Part shown: positions 34,974 to 47,249 of the stretch, in pieces
How the letters are laid out: every line of letters starts with the position of its first letter
Position numbering within the stretch: position 1 is the stretch's first letter
Assembly: GCA_029582165.1 (NCBI GenBank)
Contig: CM055876.1
Coordinates: forward strand, 22,161,001 to 22,225,000
Reading direction: 5' to 3'
DNA from: Portulaca oleracea
Taxonomy: Eukaryota > Streptophyta > Magnoliopsida > Caryophyllales > Portulacaceae
DNA length: 64,000 nucleotides
The notes under the pieces: generated by a model
The model's input: the letters and a program-made list of their open reading frames with translations, nothing else
Told to the model about the DNA's origin: nothing
The model's database searches: none
Program-made: the position numbers and the translations under genes

Positions 34974-35590
34974 GTCACATTGAATTGGAGTGTCCTAACA
35001 AGAAAGAAGTGCCTTCGGAAGGGTACCAAACACATGATAACAAACCATTTGAGGAGGAAAAGGAAGAGGAAGTTGGCGTTGACATGAAAGGAGAAGAATT
35101 GGAGGTTGACGCAAAAGAAGAAGAAATTGGGATTGACGCATATGAGGAGGAGAAGAAAGAGGAAGAAAAGGTAGAAGAGGAGCATATGGAAAAGTGGCTT
35201 GTGACAAAAGAAGCAAGTGTGGCGTATGAACATCCACAAAGAGAGTGCAAGATCTCTCATTATACCAACAAAGGAGAAGTATGTTCATTGAACCAAGAAA
35301 AGGAAATTTGTGCCTCCTATGGATATATCGTTATCCTTATGCAAAGGTTAAGGCATGAGAATTTCAATCCAAGAAGTTTAGTAAGTCTTTGCTTTTACAA
35401 AATTTGCAAAGATTTATTATATTGCAAAATTACTTCTATGGATTCCTGTCATACTTTGTTGGAAGGACCAAAGTTGCTAGATAGGAATATCATGCCTCTT
35501 GATGCATCTCTACTTCCATGTTACACCACACGGCCTAAGAAGGAAGAAAGCCAACTTGTCGATCATGAAGATGGAGTATCGAGGGAATAA
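34940..35590 (+). pseudogene. Unit 12 ORF B: truncated by a two-base deletion
   Basis: CTTGTGTCG became CTTGTCG near 35558, ending the frame at 35590. The rest is open in another frame (35499-35753). ORF D at 35768-35974 has FKILEINGIPILVV, shared with unit 14. Confidence 0.76.
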
Positions 35591-36037
35591 AGAATATAAG
35601 GATCATATTCTTATACATTTGGAGAAGAATGAAATGGGTCCAAGTATCCATCACATTTTGAATCTTCCCACAAAGCATATCTTCCATGAGTATCCAAAAG
35701 ATATCTACTCAGATCACTTGGTTGAAAGGCCGAAATTCGAAAGGATGAAATAGCCCAAGTCATCAAAGTGCATTGCTTCATATTAAATGATGAAGGCCAA
35801 ATTGTGGAATTTAAAATTTTGGAGATAAATGGAATTCCTATACTCGTGGTGGAGCATCGAGAAACAAAGTCCAAAAGCGCCATTGGGTTATTTTGGAAGA
35901 AGTTGAGGAAGTTTTGTAAGGGAGTCTATGATGACTTCAAAGCATTTAAAAAGAAAGTTTGTAATTTTTTGTGAAGAACGCAAGTAAGAGAGTTGATGCT
36001 AGAAGTTTGAGGACAAACTTTTTCAATCGGGGGAGTA

Positions 36038-37077
36038 TGATGTATATTTGATGGCCATATACATCAAGGGCATCAAGGAAGACATCCAATATGCATCATA
36101 GGAGCCTAATACTCGGTTATATGACAAAAAAGCATCATTCACTCAAGTATCCCTTTCGTTTGAATGATTTCAACAAGGGCAGTTTGGTAATTTACTCTAT
36201 AACTCTAGATATATGCGTCTGATGAGGAAGTCATCCAAAGACATATTGAAGAGCATTGAAAGAGCTTTCCAATGGTTTTTGAATCTTGGAAAACGGACAA
36301 GTATTGAAGGAGTTATAGTCTTTTCTTTCTAGAGTTGTATTTTAGAGTTTTATGATGTAATAAATGTGTAGGATGATGTAAGCCTCAAGGGGCCTAATTT
36401 CTTGAATAGTGCACGTCCTAGGGGGCTTAGGATTACTATAAATACCCCCTTAGGCCTCTTGTAATCTCATTCATTCAATAAATCAAATACAAACACAAGG
36501 TGTTGTTTTCTCTCTAGCTTTTGCTAGTATTTCGTTTCTCTTGAGGGAGATTCGATCCTATCTTCTTCTTCTAGCTTAGGGTGGCGTCCTAAGTGGTGAT
36601 AGGAAGAGATTGAAGCATTCTTGAAGGTGGTGTGGCTGTATCCTCCAAGAATCTTCAAAGCCATTATCATTCATCGTTCAAATCGTGAGTTTCTTTCTAG
36701 TTTTCATTAGATCTTGTTTTTGTTTCTACATTGTTTAATATTCAAGATTCTTTTGAATATCATTCAATCATTCAAGAAACTTACATTCCACCCATTCCTA
36801 CATTCATTACATTCATTTCATTCATCCATTTAGTCCATTCCATTAGTTTATCCATCCATTCCTTCATTCATCCATTCATTCATTCATTCATTCAATCTTA
36901 AAGAAACACTTAAAGATCCTAATCTTTTGTATAATTTGATCATCTTTGATCCTATTATACATCATTTCATTCAATTTGGTTGATCTTTAAGAACTTTCAG
37001 AAGCAAGATTCTTATCTTGGTTTTTAAAGATCTTGTTTCCAAGTATAATGAGATTCCATTGATCCCATTATACATCA
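36038..37077 (+). repeat. Array LTR 12 (1040 bp)
   Basis: Both termini are intact and the primer site is at 37082-37093. It shares TTTAATATTCAAG, TTTAGTCCATTCC and CATTCCTTCATTC with LTR 14 only. It has one extra CATT step, making it the longest copy. Confidence 0.94.
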
Positions 37078-37341
37078 AAATTGGTATCAGAGCTTAGGAG
37101 TTTGAATCTCTTAGGTCTTGAAACAATCTTTTTACAATCTTTCCCTCTCCCACACGTTCCCCATCACCCCTACCATCACACGTCCATCACAAAAATTCAT
37201 CCTCCATCCCACGTCCCCACTAAACTCCACAAAGAACCCGTGAGCCCAAACACAAATCCAACCAATTCCCCCTCACGTCCCTTCTATGCTAATCATCCTA
37301 CCATGAGTTTCTTGCGATCTTTTGAATCAAGATAGGTTCTA

Positions 37342-38013
37342 ATGGATTGCAAAAGGTCTAGCAAGAATTCCCAACGTGAGCTACAATGCTTGAAGCAACA
37401 AATTGATGATCTTGCCTAGCAAATGGAAGAATGTGGAATTCTTCCAAAGGGATCAAGAAGCACAAAATCACGTGTGGTTCACTCTTCTAAGGTTGAATAT
37501 GAAGCACCTTATGCACGGAGTAAACATTCCAAAAAGAAGAATGGGAAGAAAGTTCAAAAAGATTTCTTACCATCCGATTACAAAGGTGACTCCATCAATA
37601 ATCTTGAACGAGTTAAGCAAGGGAGCATGGATGTACTTGATTATACAATAGAGTTCAAGTGGCAATTTTGGAAGAATGGCCTTAAGGAGGACGATCCACG
37701 CATTTTGGTATACTATCTTCTTGGTCTTAATGAAAATATTCAGCGTGTTGTTATAGATCAACCTCACATTAGTTTGGAGGAGTTAAGTTCTTTAGCTCTT
37801 GATTTTGAAGAACAAGCAAAGAGTAAAGAGCTTAGGGATAAAACCCACACACGTCACAAACTTTCCAAATCAACCCCACAACATCACGCCAAAGGCATTC
37901 AAATCCAGCCCATATTCATCCCAAACCTGTTGTCCATCACTCCACAAAACAACCTCCACAAGATCAACCCTCATCCATTCCCAAACCCCACGTCCAAGAA
38001 CCAGCACCCATAG
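37342..38013 (+). pseudogene. Unit 13 ORF A: gag core with stop and frameshift
   Basis: It has the TAG at 37417-37419 (as in units 7-9) and a one-base loss near 37910 that moves the linker to the third frame, ending at 38013. Confidence 0.8.
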
Positions 38014-38828
38014 CCCAAGGAGTTGTTATCATTGCCAAAGTTTAGGTCACATTGAATTGGAGTGTCCTAACAAGAAAGAAGTGCCTTCGGAAGGGTACCA
38101 AACACATGATAACAAACCATTTGAGGAGGAAAAGGAAGAGGAAGTTGGCGTTGACATGAAAGGAGAAGAATTGGAGGTTGACGCAAAAAGAAGAAGAAAT
38201 TGGGATTGACGCATATGAGGAGGAGAAGAAAGAGGAAGAAAAGGTAGAAGAGGAGCATATGGAAAAGTGGCTTGTGACAAAAGAAGCAAGTGTGGCGTAT
38301 GAACATCCACAAAGAGAGTGCAAGATCTCTCATTATACCAACAAAGGAGAAGTATGTTCATTGAACCAAGAAAAGGAAATTTGTGCCTCCTATGGATATA
38401 TCGTTGTCCTTATGCAAAGGTTAAGGCATGAGAATTTCAATCCAAGAAGTTTAGTAAGTCTTTGCTTTTACAAAATTTGCAAAGATTTATTATATTGCAA
38501 AATTACTTCTATGGATTCCTGTCATACTTTGTTGGAAGGACCAAAGTTGCTAGATAAGAATATCATGCCTCTTGATGCATCTCTACTTCCATGTTACACC
38601 ACACGGCCTAAGAAGGAAGAAAGCCAACTTGTGTCGATCATGAAGATGGAGTATCGAGGGAATAAAGAATATAAGGATCCTATTCTTATACATTTGGAGA
38701 AGAATGAAATGGGTCCAAGTATCCATCACATTTTGAATCTTCCCACGAAGCATATCTTCCATGAGTATCCAAAAGATATCTACTCAGATCACTTGGTTGA
38801 AAGGCCGAAATTCGAAAGGATGAAATAG
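37799..38828 (+). pseudogene. Unit 13 ORF B: split by an inserted A
   Basis: The first piece (37799-38209) joins linker and knuckle but runs off frame at GCAAAAAGAAG (one extra A near 38187). The second piece continues to 38828. Unit 15 has a related extra base at the same place. ORF D is at 38843-39049. Confidence 0.77.
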
Positions 38829-39112
38829 CCCAAGTCATCAAAGTGCATTGCTTCATATTAAATGATGAAGGCCAAATTGTGGAATTTGAAATTTTGGAGA
38901 TAAATGGAATTCCTATACCCGTGGTGGAGCATCGAGAAACAAAGTCCAAAAGCGCCATTGGGTTATTTTGGAAGAAGTTGAGGAAGTTTTGTAAGGGAGT
39001 CTATGATGACTTCAAAGCATTTAAAAAGAAAGTTTGTAATTTTTTGTGAAGAACGCAAGTAAGAGAGTTGATGCTAGAAGTTTGAGGACAAACTTTTTCA
39101 ATCGGGGGAGTA

Positions 39113-40147
39113 TGATGTATATTTGATGGCCATATACATCAAGGACATCAAGGAAGACATCCAATATGCATCATAGGAGCCTAATACTCGGTTATATGGC
39201 AAAAAAGCATCATTCACTCAAGTATCCCTTTCGTTTGAATGATTTCAACAAGGGCAGTTTGGTAATTTACTCTATAACTCTAGATATATGCGTCTGATGA
39301 GGAAGTCATCCAAAGACATATTGAAGAGCATTGAAAGAGCTTTCCAATGGTTTTTTAATCTTGGAAACCGGACAAGTATTAAAGGAGTTATAGTCTTTTT
39401 TTTCTAGAGTTGTATTTTAGAGTTTTATGATGTAATAAATGTGTAGGATGATGTAAGCCTCAAGGGGCCTAATTTCTTGAATAGTGCACGTCCTAGGGGC
39501 TTAGGATTACTATAAATACCCCCTTAGGCCTCTTGTAATCTCATTCATTCAATAAATCAAATACAAACACAAGGTGTTGTTTTCTCTCTAGCTTTTGCTA
39601 GTATTTCGTTTCTCTTGAGGGAGATTCGATCCTATCTTCTTCTTCTAGCTTAGGGTGGCGTCCTAAGTGGTGATAGGAAGAGATTGAAGCATTCTTGAAG
39701 GTGGTGTGGCTGTATCCTCCAAGAATCTTCAAAGCCATTATCATTCATCATTCAAATCGTGAGTTTCTTTCTAGTTTTCATTAGATCTTGTTTTTGTTTC
39801 TACATTGTTTAAAATTCAAGATTCTTTTGAATATCATTCAATCATTCAAGAAACTTACATTCCACCCATTCCTACATTCATTACATTCATTTCATTCATC
39901 CATTTCGTCCATTCCATTAGTTTATCCATCCATTCATTCATTCATCCATTCATTCATTCATTCAATCTTAAAGAAACACTTAAAGATCCTAATCTTTTGT
40001 ATAATTTGATCATCTTTGATCCTATTATACATCATTTCATTCAATTTGGTTGATCTTTAAGAACTTTGAGAAGCAAGATTCTTATCTTGGTTTTTAAAGA
40101 TCCTGTTTCCAAGTATAATGAGATTCCATTGATCCCATTATACATCA
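39113..40147 (+). repeat. Array LTR 13 (1035 bp)
   Basis: Both termini are intact and the primer site is at 40152-40163. It shares an eight-T run (GTCTTTTTTTTCTAG) and the AAACCGG variant with LTR 15. One G is missing from the G run before the TATA box. Confidence 0.94.
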
Positions 40148-40411
40148 AAATTGGTATCAGAGCTTAGGAGTTTGAATCTCTTAGTTCTTGAAACAATCTT
40201 TTTACAATCTTTCCCTCTCCCACACGTTCCCCATCACCCCTACCATCACACGTCCATCACAAAATTTCATCCTCCATCCCACGTCCCCACTAAACTCCAC
40301 AAAGAACCCGTGAGCCCAAACACAAATCCAACCAATTCCCCCTCACGTCCCTTCTATGCTAATCATCCTACCATGAGTTTCTTGCGATCTTTTGAATCAA
40401 GATAGGTTCTA

Positions 40412-41116
40412 ATGGATTGCAAAAGGTCTAGCAAGAATTCCCAACGTGAGCTACAATGCTTGAAGCAACAAATTGATGATCTTGCCAAGCAAATGGAAGA
40501 ATGTGGAATTCTTCCAAAGGGATCAAGAAGCACAAAATCACGTGTGGTTCACTCTTCTAAGGTTGAATATGAAGCACCTTATGCACGGAGTAAACATTCC
40601 AAAAAGAAGAATGGGAAGAAAGTTCAAAAAGATTTCTTACCATCCGATTACAAAGGTGACTCCATCAATAATCTTGAACGAGTTAAGCAAGGGAGCATGG
40701 ATGTACTTGATTATACAATAGAGTTCAAGTGGCAATTATGGAAGAATGGCCTTAAGGAGGACGATCCACGCATTTTGGTATACTACCTTCTTGGTCTTAA
40801 TGAAAATATTCAGCGTGTTGTTATAGATCAACCTCACATTAGTTTGGAGGAGTCAAGTTCTTTAGCTCTTGATTTTGAAGAACACGCAAAGAGTAAAGAG
40901 CTTAGGGATAAAACCCACACATGTCACCAACTTTCCAAATCAACCCCACAACATCACGCCAAAGGCATTCAAATCCAGCCCCATATTCGTCCCAAACCTG
41001 TTGTCCATCACTCCACAAAACAACCTCCACAAGATCAACCCTCATCCATTCCCAAACCCCACGTCCAAGAACCAGCACCCATAGCCCAAGGAGTTGTTAT
41101 CATTGCCAAAGTTTAG
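40412..41116 (+). CDS. Unit 14 ORF A: intact gag core (234 aa)
   Basis: It reads the same as unit 11 ORF A as far as I can see, while its leader (TKFHPPS) and 3' flank match unit 12 instead. Confidence 0.82.
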   Translation: MDCKRSSKNSQRELQCLKQQIDDLAKQMEECGILPKGSRSTKSRVVHSSKVEYEAPYARSKHSKKKNGKKVQKDFLPSDYKGDSINNLERVKQGSMDVLDYTIEFKWQLWKNGLKEDDPRILVYYLLGLNENIQRVVIDQPHISLEESSSLALDFEEHAKSKELRDKTHTCHQLSKSTPQHHAKGIQIQPHIRPKPVVHHSTKQPPQDQPSSIPKPHVQEPAPIAQGVVIIAKV

Positions 41117-41898
41117 GTCACATTGAATTGGAGTGTCCTAACAAGAAAGAAGTGCCTTCGGAAGGGTACCAAACACATGATAACAAACCATTTGAGGAGG
41201 AAAAGGAAGAGGAAGTTGGCGTTGACATGAAAGGAGAAGAATTGGAGGTTGACGCAAAAGAAGAAGAAATTGGGATTGACGCATATGAGGAGGAGAAGAA
41301 AGAGGAAGAAAAGGTAGAAGAGGAGCATATGGAAAAGTGGCTTGTGACAAAAGAAGCAAGTGTGGCGTATGAACATCCACAAAGAGAGTGCAAGATCTCT
41401 CATTATACCAACAAAGGAGAAGTATGTTCATTGAACCAAGAAAAGGAAATTTGTGCCTCCTATGGATATATCGTTATCCTTATGCAAAGGTTAAGGCATG
41501 AGAATTTCAATCCAAGAAGTTTAGTAAGTCTTTGCTTTTACAACATTTGCAAAGATTTATTATATTGCAAAATTACTTCTATGGATTCCTGTCATACTTT
41601 GTTGAAAGGACCAAAGTTGCTAGATAGGAATATCATGCCTCTTGATGCATCTCTACTTCCATGTTACACCACACGGCCTAAGAAGGAAGAAAGCCAACTT
41701 GTGTCGATCATGAAGATGGAGTATCGAGGGAATAAAGAATATAAGGATCATATTCTTATACATTTGGAGAAGAATGAAATGGGTCCAAGTATCCATCACA
41801 TTTTGAATCTTCCCACAAAGCATATCTTCCATGAGTATCCAAAAGATATCTACTCAGATCACTTGGTTGAAAGGCCGAAATTCGAAAGGATGAAATAG
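40921..41898 (+). CDS. Unit 14 ORF B: ATG-started linker, zinc knuckle and protease remnant (325 aa)
   Basis: Open throughout with the same ATG as unit 11. It also has FYNICKD and LLKGPK, otherwise found only in unit 3, and KDHILIHL, shared with unit 12. Confidence 0.72.
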   Translation: MSPTFQINPTTSRQRHSNPAPYSSQTCCPSLHKTTSTRSTLIHSQTPRPRTSTHSPRSCYHCQSLGHIELECPNKKEVPSEGYQTHDNKPFEEEKEEEVGVDMKGEELEVDAKEEEIGIDAYEEEKKEEEKVEEEHMEKWLVTKEASVAYEHPQRECKISHYTNKGEVCSLNQEKEICASYGYIVILMQRLRHENFNPRSLVSLCFYNICKDLLYCKITSMDSCHTLLKGPKLLDRNIMPLDASLLPCYTTRPKKEESQLVSIMKMEYRGNKEYKDHILIHLEKNEMGPSIHHILNLPTKHIFHEYPKDIYSDHLVERPKFERMK

Positions 41899-41912
41899 CC
41901 CAAGTCATCAAA

Positions 41913-42119
41913 GTGCATTGCTTCATATTAAATGATGAAGGCCAAATTGTGGAATTTAAAATTTTGGAGATAAATGGAATTCCTATACTCGTGGTGGAGC
42001 ATCGAGAAACAAAGTCCAAAAGCGCCATTGGGTTATTTTGGAAGAAGTTGAGGAAGTTTTGTAAGGGAGTCTATGATGACTTCAAAGCATTTAAAAAGAA
42101 AGTTTGTAATTTTTTGTGA
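41913..42119 (+). CDS. ORF D: short conserved frame before the polypurine tract (68 codons, example)
   Basis: I do not recognise this product. It begins (GTG) 14 bases after the ORF B stop in a different frame, starts with HCFILNDEGQIV and ends in a Lys-rich stretch. No ATG precedes it in frame nearby, so it is probably a relic of the old polyprotein. About 60 bases later, just before the purine tract, a Leu-Arg-Thr-Asn-Phe-Phe reading recalls the C-terminal end of Ty3/gypsy polyproteins. Intact equivalents: 2127-2333, 5201-5407, 26570-26776, 32701-32907, 35768-35974, 38843-39049, 44982-45188 and 48046-48252. Broken in units 3-8, 10 and 17. Confidence 0.45.
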   Translation: MHCFILNDEGQIVEFKILEINGIPILVVEHRETKSKSAIGLFWKKLRKFCKGVYDDFKAFKKKVCNFL

Positions 42120-42182
42120 AGAACGCAAGTAAGAGAGTTGATGCTAGAAGTTTGAGGACAAACTTTTTCAATCGGGGGAGTA

Positions 42183-43216
42183 TGATGTATATTTGATGGC
42201 CATATACATCAAGGACATCAAGGAAGACATCCAATATGCATCATAGGAGCCTAATACTCGGTTATATGGCAAAAAAGCATCATTCACTCAAGTATCCCTT
42301 TCGTTTGAATGATTTCAACAAGGGCAGTTTGGTAATTTACTCTATAACTCTAGATATATGCGTCTGATGAGGAAGTCATCCAAAGACATATTGAAGAGCA
42401 TTGAAAGAGCTTTCCAATGGTTTTTGAATCTTGGAAAACGGACAAGTATTGAAGGAGTTATAGTCTTTTCTTTCTAGAGTTGTATTTTAGAGTTTTATGA
42501 TGTAATAAATGTGTAGGATGATGTAAGCCTCAAGGGGCCTAATTTCTTGAATAGTGCACGTCCTAGGGGGCTTAGGATTACTATAAATACCCCCTTAGGC
42601 CTCTTGTAATCTCATTCATTCAATAAATCAAATACAAACACAAGGTGTTGTTTTCTCTAGCTTTTGCTAGTATTTCGTTTCTCTTGAGGGAGATTCGATC
42701 CTATCTTCTTCTTCTAGCTTAGGGTGGCGTCCTAAGTGGTGATAGGAAGAGATTGAAGCATTCTTGAAGGTGGTGTGGCTGTATCCTCCAAGAATCTTCA
42801 AAGCCATTATCATTCATCGTTCAAATCGTGAGTTTCTTTCTAGTTTTCATTAGATCTTGTTTTTGTTTCTACATTGTTTAATATTCAAGATTCTTTTGAA
42901 TATCATTCAATCATTCAAGAAACTTACATTCCACCCATTCCTACATTCATTACATTCATTTCATTCATCCATTTAGTCCATTCCATTAGTTTATCCATCC
43001 ATTCCTTCATTCATCCATTCATTCATTCATTCAATCTTAAAGAAACACTTAAAGATCCTAATCTTTTGTATAATTTGATCATCTTTGATCCTATTATACA
43101 TCATTTCATTCAATTTGGTTGATCTTTAAGAACTTTCAGAAGCAAGATTCTTATCTTGGTTTTTAAAGATCTTGTTTCCAAGTATAATGAGATTCCATTG
43201 ATCCCATTATACATCA
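42183..43216 (+). repeat. Array LTR 14 (1034 bp)
   Basis: Both termini are intact and the primer site is at 43221-43232. It is the partner of LTR 12. A two-base deletion shortens TTTTCTCTCTAG to TTTTCTCTAG near 42655. Confidence 0.94.
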
Positions 43217-43480
43217 AAATTGGTATCAGAGCTTAGGAGTTTGAATCTCTTAGGTCTTGAAACAATCTTTTTACAATCTTTCCCTCTCCCACACGTTCCC
43301 CATCACCCCTACCATCACACGTCCATCACAAAAATTCATCCTCCATCCCACGTCCCCACTAAACTCCACAAAGAACCCGTGAGCCCAAACACAAATCCAA
43401 CCAATTCCCCCTCACGTCCCTTCTATGCTAATCATCCTACCATGAGTTTCTTGCGATCTTTTGAATCAAGATAGGTTCTA

Positions 43481-44184
43481 ATGGATTGCAAAAGGTCTAG
43501 CAAGAATTCCCAACGTGAGCTACAATGCTTGAAGCAACAAATTGATGATCTTGCCAAGCAAATGGAAGAATGTGGAATTCTTCCAAAGGGATCAAGAAGC
43601 ACAAAATCACGTGTGGTTCACTCTTCTAAGGTTGAATATGAAGCACCTTATGCACGGAGTAAACATTCCAAAAAGAAGAATGGGAAGAAAGTTCAAAAAG
43701 ATTTCTTACCATCCGACATAAAGGTGACTCCATCAATAATCTTGAACGAGTTAAGCAAGGGAGCATGGATGTACTTGATTATACAATAGAGTTCAAGTGG
43801 CAATTTTAGAAGAATGGCCTTAAGGAGGACGATCCACGCATTTTGGTATACTATCTTCTTGGTCTTAATGAAAATATTCAGCGTGTTGTTATAGATCAAC
43901 CTCACATTAGTTTGGAGGAGTTAAGTTCTTTAGCTCTTGATTTTGAAGAAAAAGCAAAGAGTAAAGAGCTTAGGGATAAAACCCACACACGTCACAAACT
44001 TTCCAAATCAACCCCACAACATCACGCCAAAGGCATTCAAATCCAGCCCCATATTCATCCCAAACCTGTTGTCCATCACTCCACAAAACAACCTCCACAA
44101 GATCAACCCTCATCCATTCCCAAACCCCACGTCCAAGAACCAGCACCCATAGCCCAAGGAGTTGTTATCATTGCCAAAGTTTAG
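43481..44184 (+). pseudogene. Unit 15 ORF A: gag core with frameshift and stop
   Basis: A small deletion (CCGACATAAAGG near 43715) ends the frame at 43789, and TGG to TAG near 43806 adds a stop in the old frame. The end is open again from 43843. Confidence 0.8.
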
Positions 44185-44967
44185 GTCACATTGAATTGGA
44201 GTGTCCTAACAAGAAAGAAGTGCCTTCGGAAGGGTACCAAACACATGATAACAAACCATTTGAGGAGGAAAAGGAAGAGGAAGTTGGCGTTGACATGAAA
44301 GGAGAAGAATTGGAGGTTGACGCAAAAATAAGAAGAAATTGGGATTGACGCATATGAGGAGGAGAAGAAAGAGGAAGAAAAGGTAGAAGAGGAGCATATG
44401 GAAAAGTGGCTTGTGACAAAAGAAGCAAGTGTGGCGTATGAACATCCACAAAGAGAGTGCAAGATCTCTCATTATACCAACAAAGGAGAAGTATGTTCAT
44501 TGAACCAAGAAAAGGAAATTTGTGCCTCCTATGGATATATCGTTGTCCTTATGCAAAGGTGAAGGCATGAGAATTTCAATCCAAGAAGTTTAGTAAGTCT
44601 TTGCTTTTACAAAATTTGCAAAGATTTTTTATATTGCAAAATTACTTCTATGGATTCCTGTCATACTTTGTTGGAAGGACCAAAGTTGCTAGATAAGAAT
44701 ATCATGCCTCTTGATGCATCTCTACTTCCATGTTACACCACACGGCCTAAGAAGGAAGAAAGCCAACTTGTGTCGATCATGAAGATGGAGTATCGAGGGA
44801 ATAAAGAATATAAGGATCCTATTCTTATACATTTGGAGAAGAATGAAATGGGTCCAAGTATCCATCACATTTTGAATCTTCCCACGAAGCATATCTTCCA
44901 TGAGTATCCAAAAGATATCTACTCAGATCACTTGGTTGAAAGGCCGAAATTCGAAAGGATGAAATAG
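44151..44967 (+). pseudogene. Unit 15 ORF B: frameshift plus stops
   Basis: An extra base in GCAAAAATAAG (near 44325) breaks the acidic stretch, and TTAAGG to TGAAGG near 44570 adds a stop. The last 105 codons (44650-44967) are open. Confidence 0.78.
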
Positions 44968-45251
44968 CCCAAGTCATCAAAGTGCATTGCTTCATATTAA
45001 ATGATGAAGGCCAAATTGTGGAATTTGAAATTTTGGAGATAAATGGAATTCCTATACCCGTGGTGGAGCATCGAGAAACAAAGTCCAAAAGCGCCATTGG
45101 GTTATTTTGGAAGAAGTTGAGGAAGTTTTGTAAGGGAGTCTATGATGACTTCAAAGCATTTAAAAAGAAAGTTTGTAATTTTTTGTGAAGAACGCAAGTA
45201 AGAGAGTTGATGCTAGAAGTTTGAGGACAAACTTTTTCAATCGGGGGAGTA

Positions 45252-46287
45252 TGATGTATATTTGATGGCCATATACATCAAGGACATCAAGGAAGACATC
45301 CAATATGCATCATAGGAGCCTAATACTCGGTTATATGGCAAAAAAGCATCATTCACTCAAGTATCCCTTTCGTTTGAATGATTTCAACAAGGGCAGTTTG
45401 GTAATTTACTCTATAACTCTAGATATATGCGTCTGATGAGGAAGTCATCCAAAGACATATTGAAGAGCATTGAAAGAGCTTTCCAATGGTTTTTTAATCT
45501 TGGAAACCGGACAAGTATTAAAGGAGTTATAGTCTTTTTTTTCTAGAGTTGTATTTTAGAGTTTTATGATGTAATAAATGTGTAGGATGATGTAAGCCTC
45601 AAGGGGCCTAATTTCTTGAATAGTGCACGTCCTAGGGGGCTTAGGATTACTATAAATACCCCCTTAGGCCTCTTGTAATCTCATTCATTCAATAAATCAA
45701 ATACAAACACAAGGTGTTGTTTTCTCTCTAGCTTTTGCTAGTATTTCGTTTCTCTTGAGGGAGATTCGATCCTATCTTCTTCTTCTAGCTTAGGGTGGCG
45801 TCCTAAGTGGTGATAGGAAGAGATTGAAGCATTCTTGAAGGTGGTGTGGCTGTATCCTCCAAGAATCTTCAAAGCCATTATCATTCATCATTCAAATCGT
45901 GAGTTTCTTTCTAGTTTTCATTAGATCTTGTTTTTGTTTCTACATTGTTTAAAATTCAAGATTCTTTTGAATATCATTCAATCATTCAAGAAACTTACAT
46001 TCCACCCATTCCTACATTCATTACATTCATTTCATTCATCCATTTCGTCCATTCCATTAGTTTATCCATCCATTCATTCATTCATCCATTCATTCATTCA
46101 TTCAATCTTAAAGAAACACTTAAAGATCCTAATCTTTTGTATAATTTGATCATCTTTGATCCTATTATACATCATTTCATTCAATTTGGTTGATCTTTAA
46201 GAACTTTCAGAAGCAAGATTCTTATCTTGGTTTTTAAATATCCTGTTTCCAAGTATAATGAGATTCCATTGATCCCATTATACATCA
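45252..46287 (+). repeat. Array LTR 15 (1036 bp)
   Basis: Both termini are intact and the primer site is at 46292-46303. It is the partner of LTR 13 (same T run and AAACCGG variant). Confidence 0.94.
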
Positions 46288-46547
46288 AAATTGGTATCAG
46301 AGCTTAGGAGTTTGAATCTCTTAGTTCTTGAAACAATCTTTTTACAATCTTTCCCTCTCCCACACGTTCCCATCACCCCTACCATCACACGTCCATCACA
46401 AAAATTCATCCTCCATCCCACGCCCCACTAAACTCCACAAAGAACCCGTGAGCCCAAACACAAATCCAACCAATTCCCCTCACGCCCTTCTATGCTAATC
46501 ATCCTACCATGAGTTTCTTGCGATCTTTTGAATCAAGATAGGTTCTA

Positions 46548-47249
46548 ATGGATTGCAAAGGTCTAGCAAGAATTCCCAACGTGAGCTACAATGCTTGAAG
46601 CAACAAATTGATGATCTTGAAGCAAATGGAAGAATGTGGAATTCTTCCAAAGGGATCAAGAAGCACAAAATCACGTGTGGTTCACTCTTCTAAGGTTGAA
46701 TATGAAGCACCTTATGCACGGAGTAAACATTCCAAAAAGAAGAATGGGAAGAAAGTTCAAAAAGATTTCTTACCATCCGATTACAAAGGTGACTCCATCA
46801 ATAATCTTGAACGAGTTAAGCAAGGGAGCATGGATGTACTTGATTATACAATAGAGTTCAAGTGGCAATTATGGAAGAATGGCCTTAAGGAGGACGATCC
46901 ACGCATTTTGGTATACTACCTTCTTGGTCTTAATGAAAATATTCAGCGTGTTGTTATAGATCAACCTCACATTAGTTTGGAGGAGTTAAGTTCTTTAGCT
47001 CTTAATTTTGAAGAACAAGCAAAGAGTAAAGAGCTTAGGGATAAAACCCACACACGTCACAAACTTTCCAAATCAACCCCACAACATCACGCCAAAGGCA
47101 TTCAAATCCAGCCCCATATTCGTCCCAAACCTGTTCTCCATCACTCCACAAAACAACCTCCACAAGATCAACCCTCATCCACTCCCAAACCCCACGTCCA
47201 AGAACCAGCACCCATAGCCCAAGGAGTTGTTATCATTGCCAAAGTTTAA
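46548..47249 (+). pseudogene. Unit 16 ORF A: gag core with N-terminal indels
   Basis: A one-base loss in GATTGCAAAGG and a two-base loss in GATCTTGAAGC cancel out, but the stretch between them hits a stop. It is open from 46608. The stop codon is TAA here rather than TAG. Confidence 0.78.
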
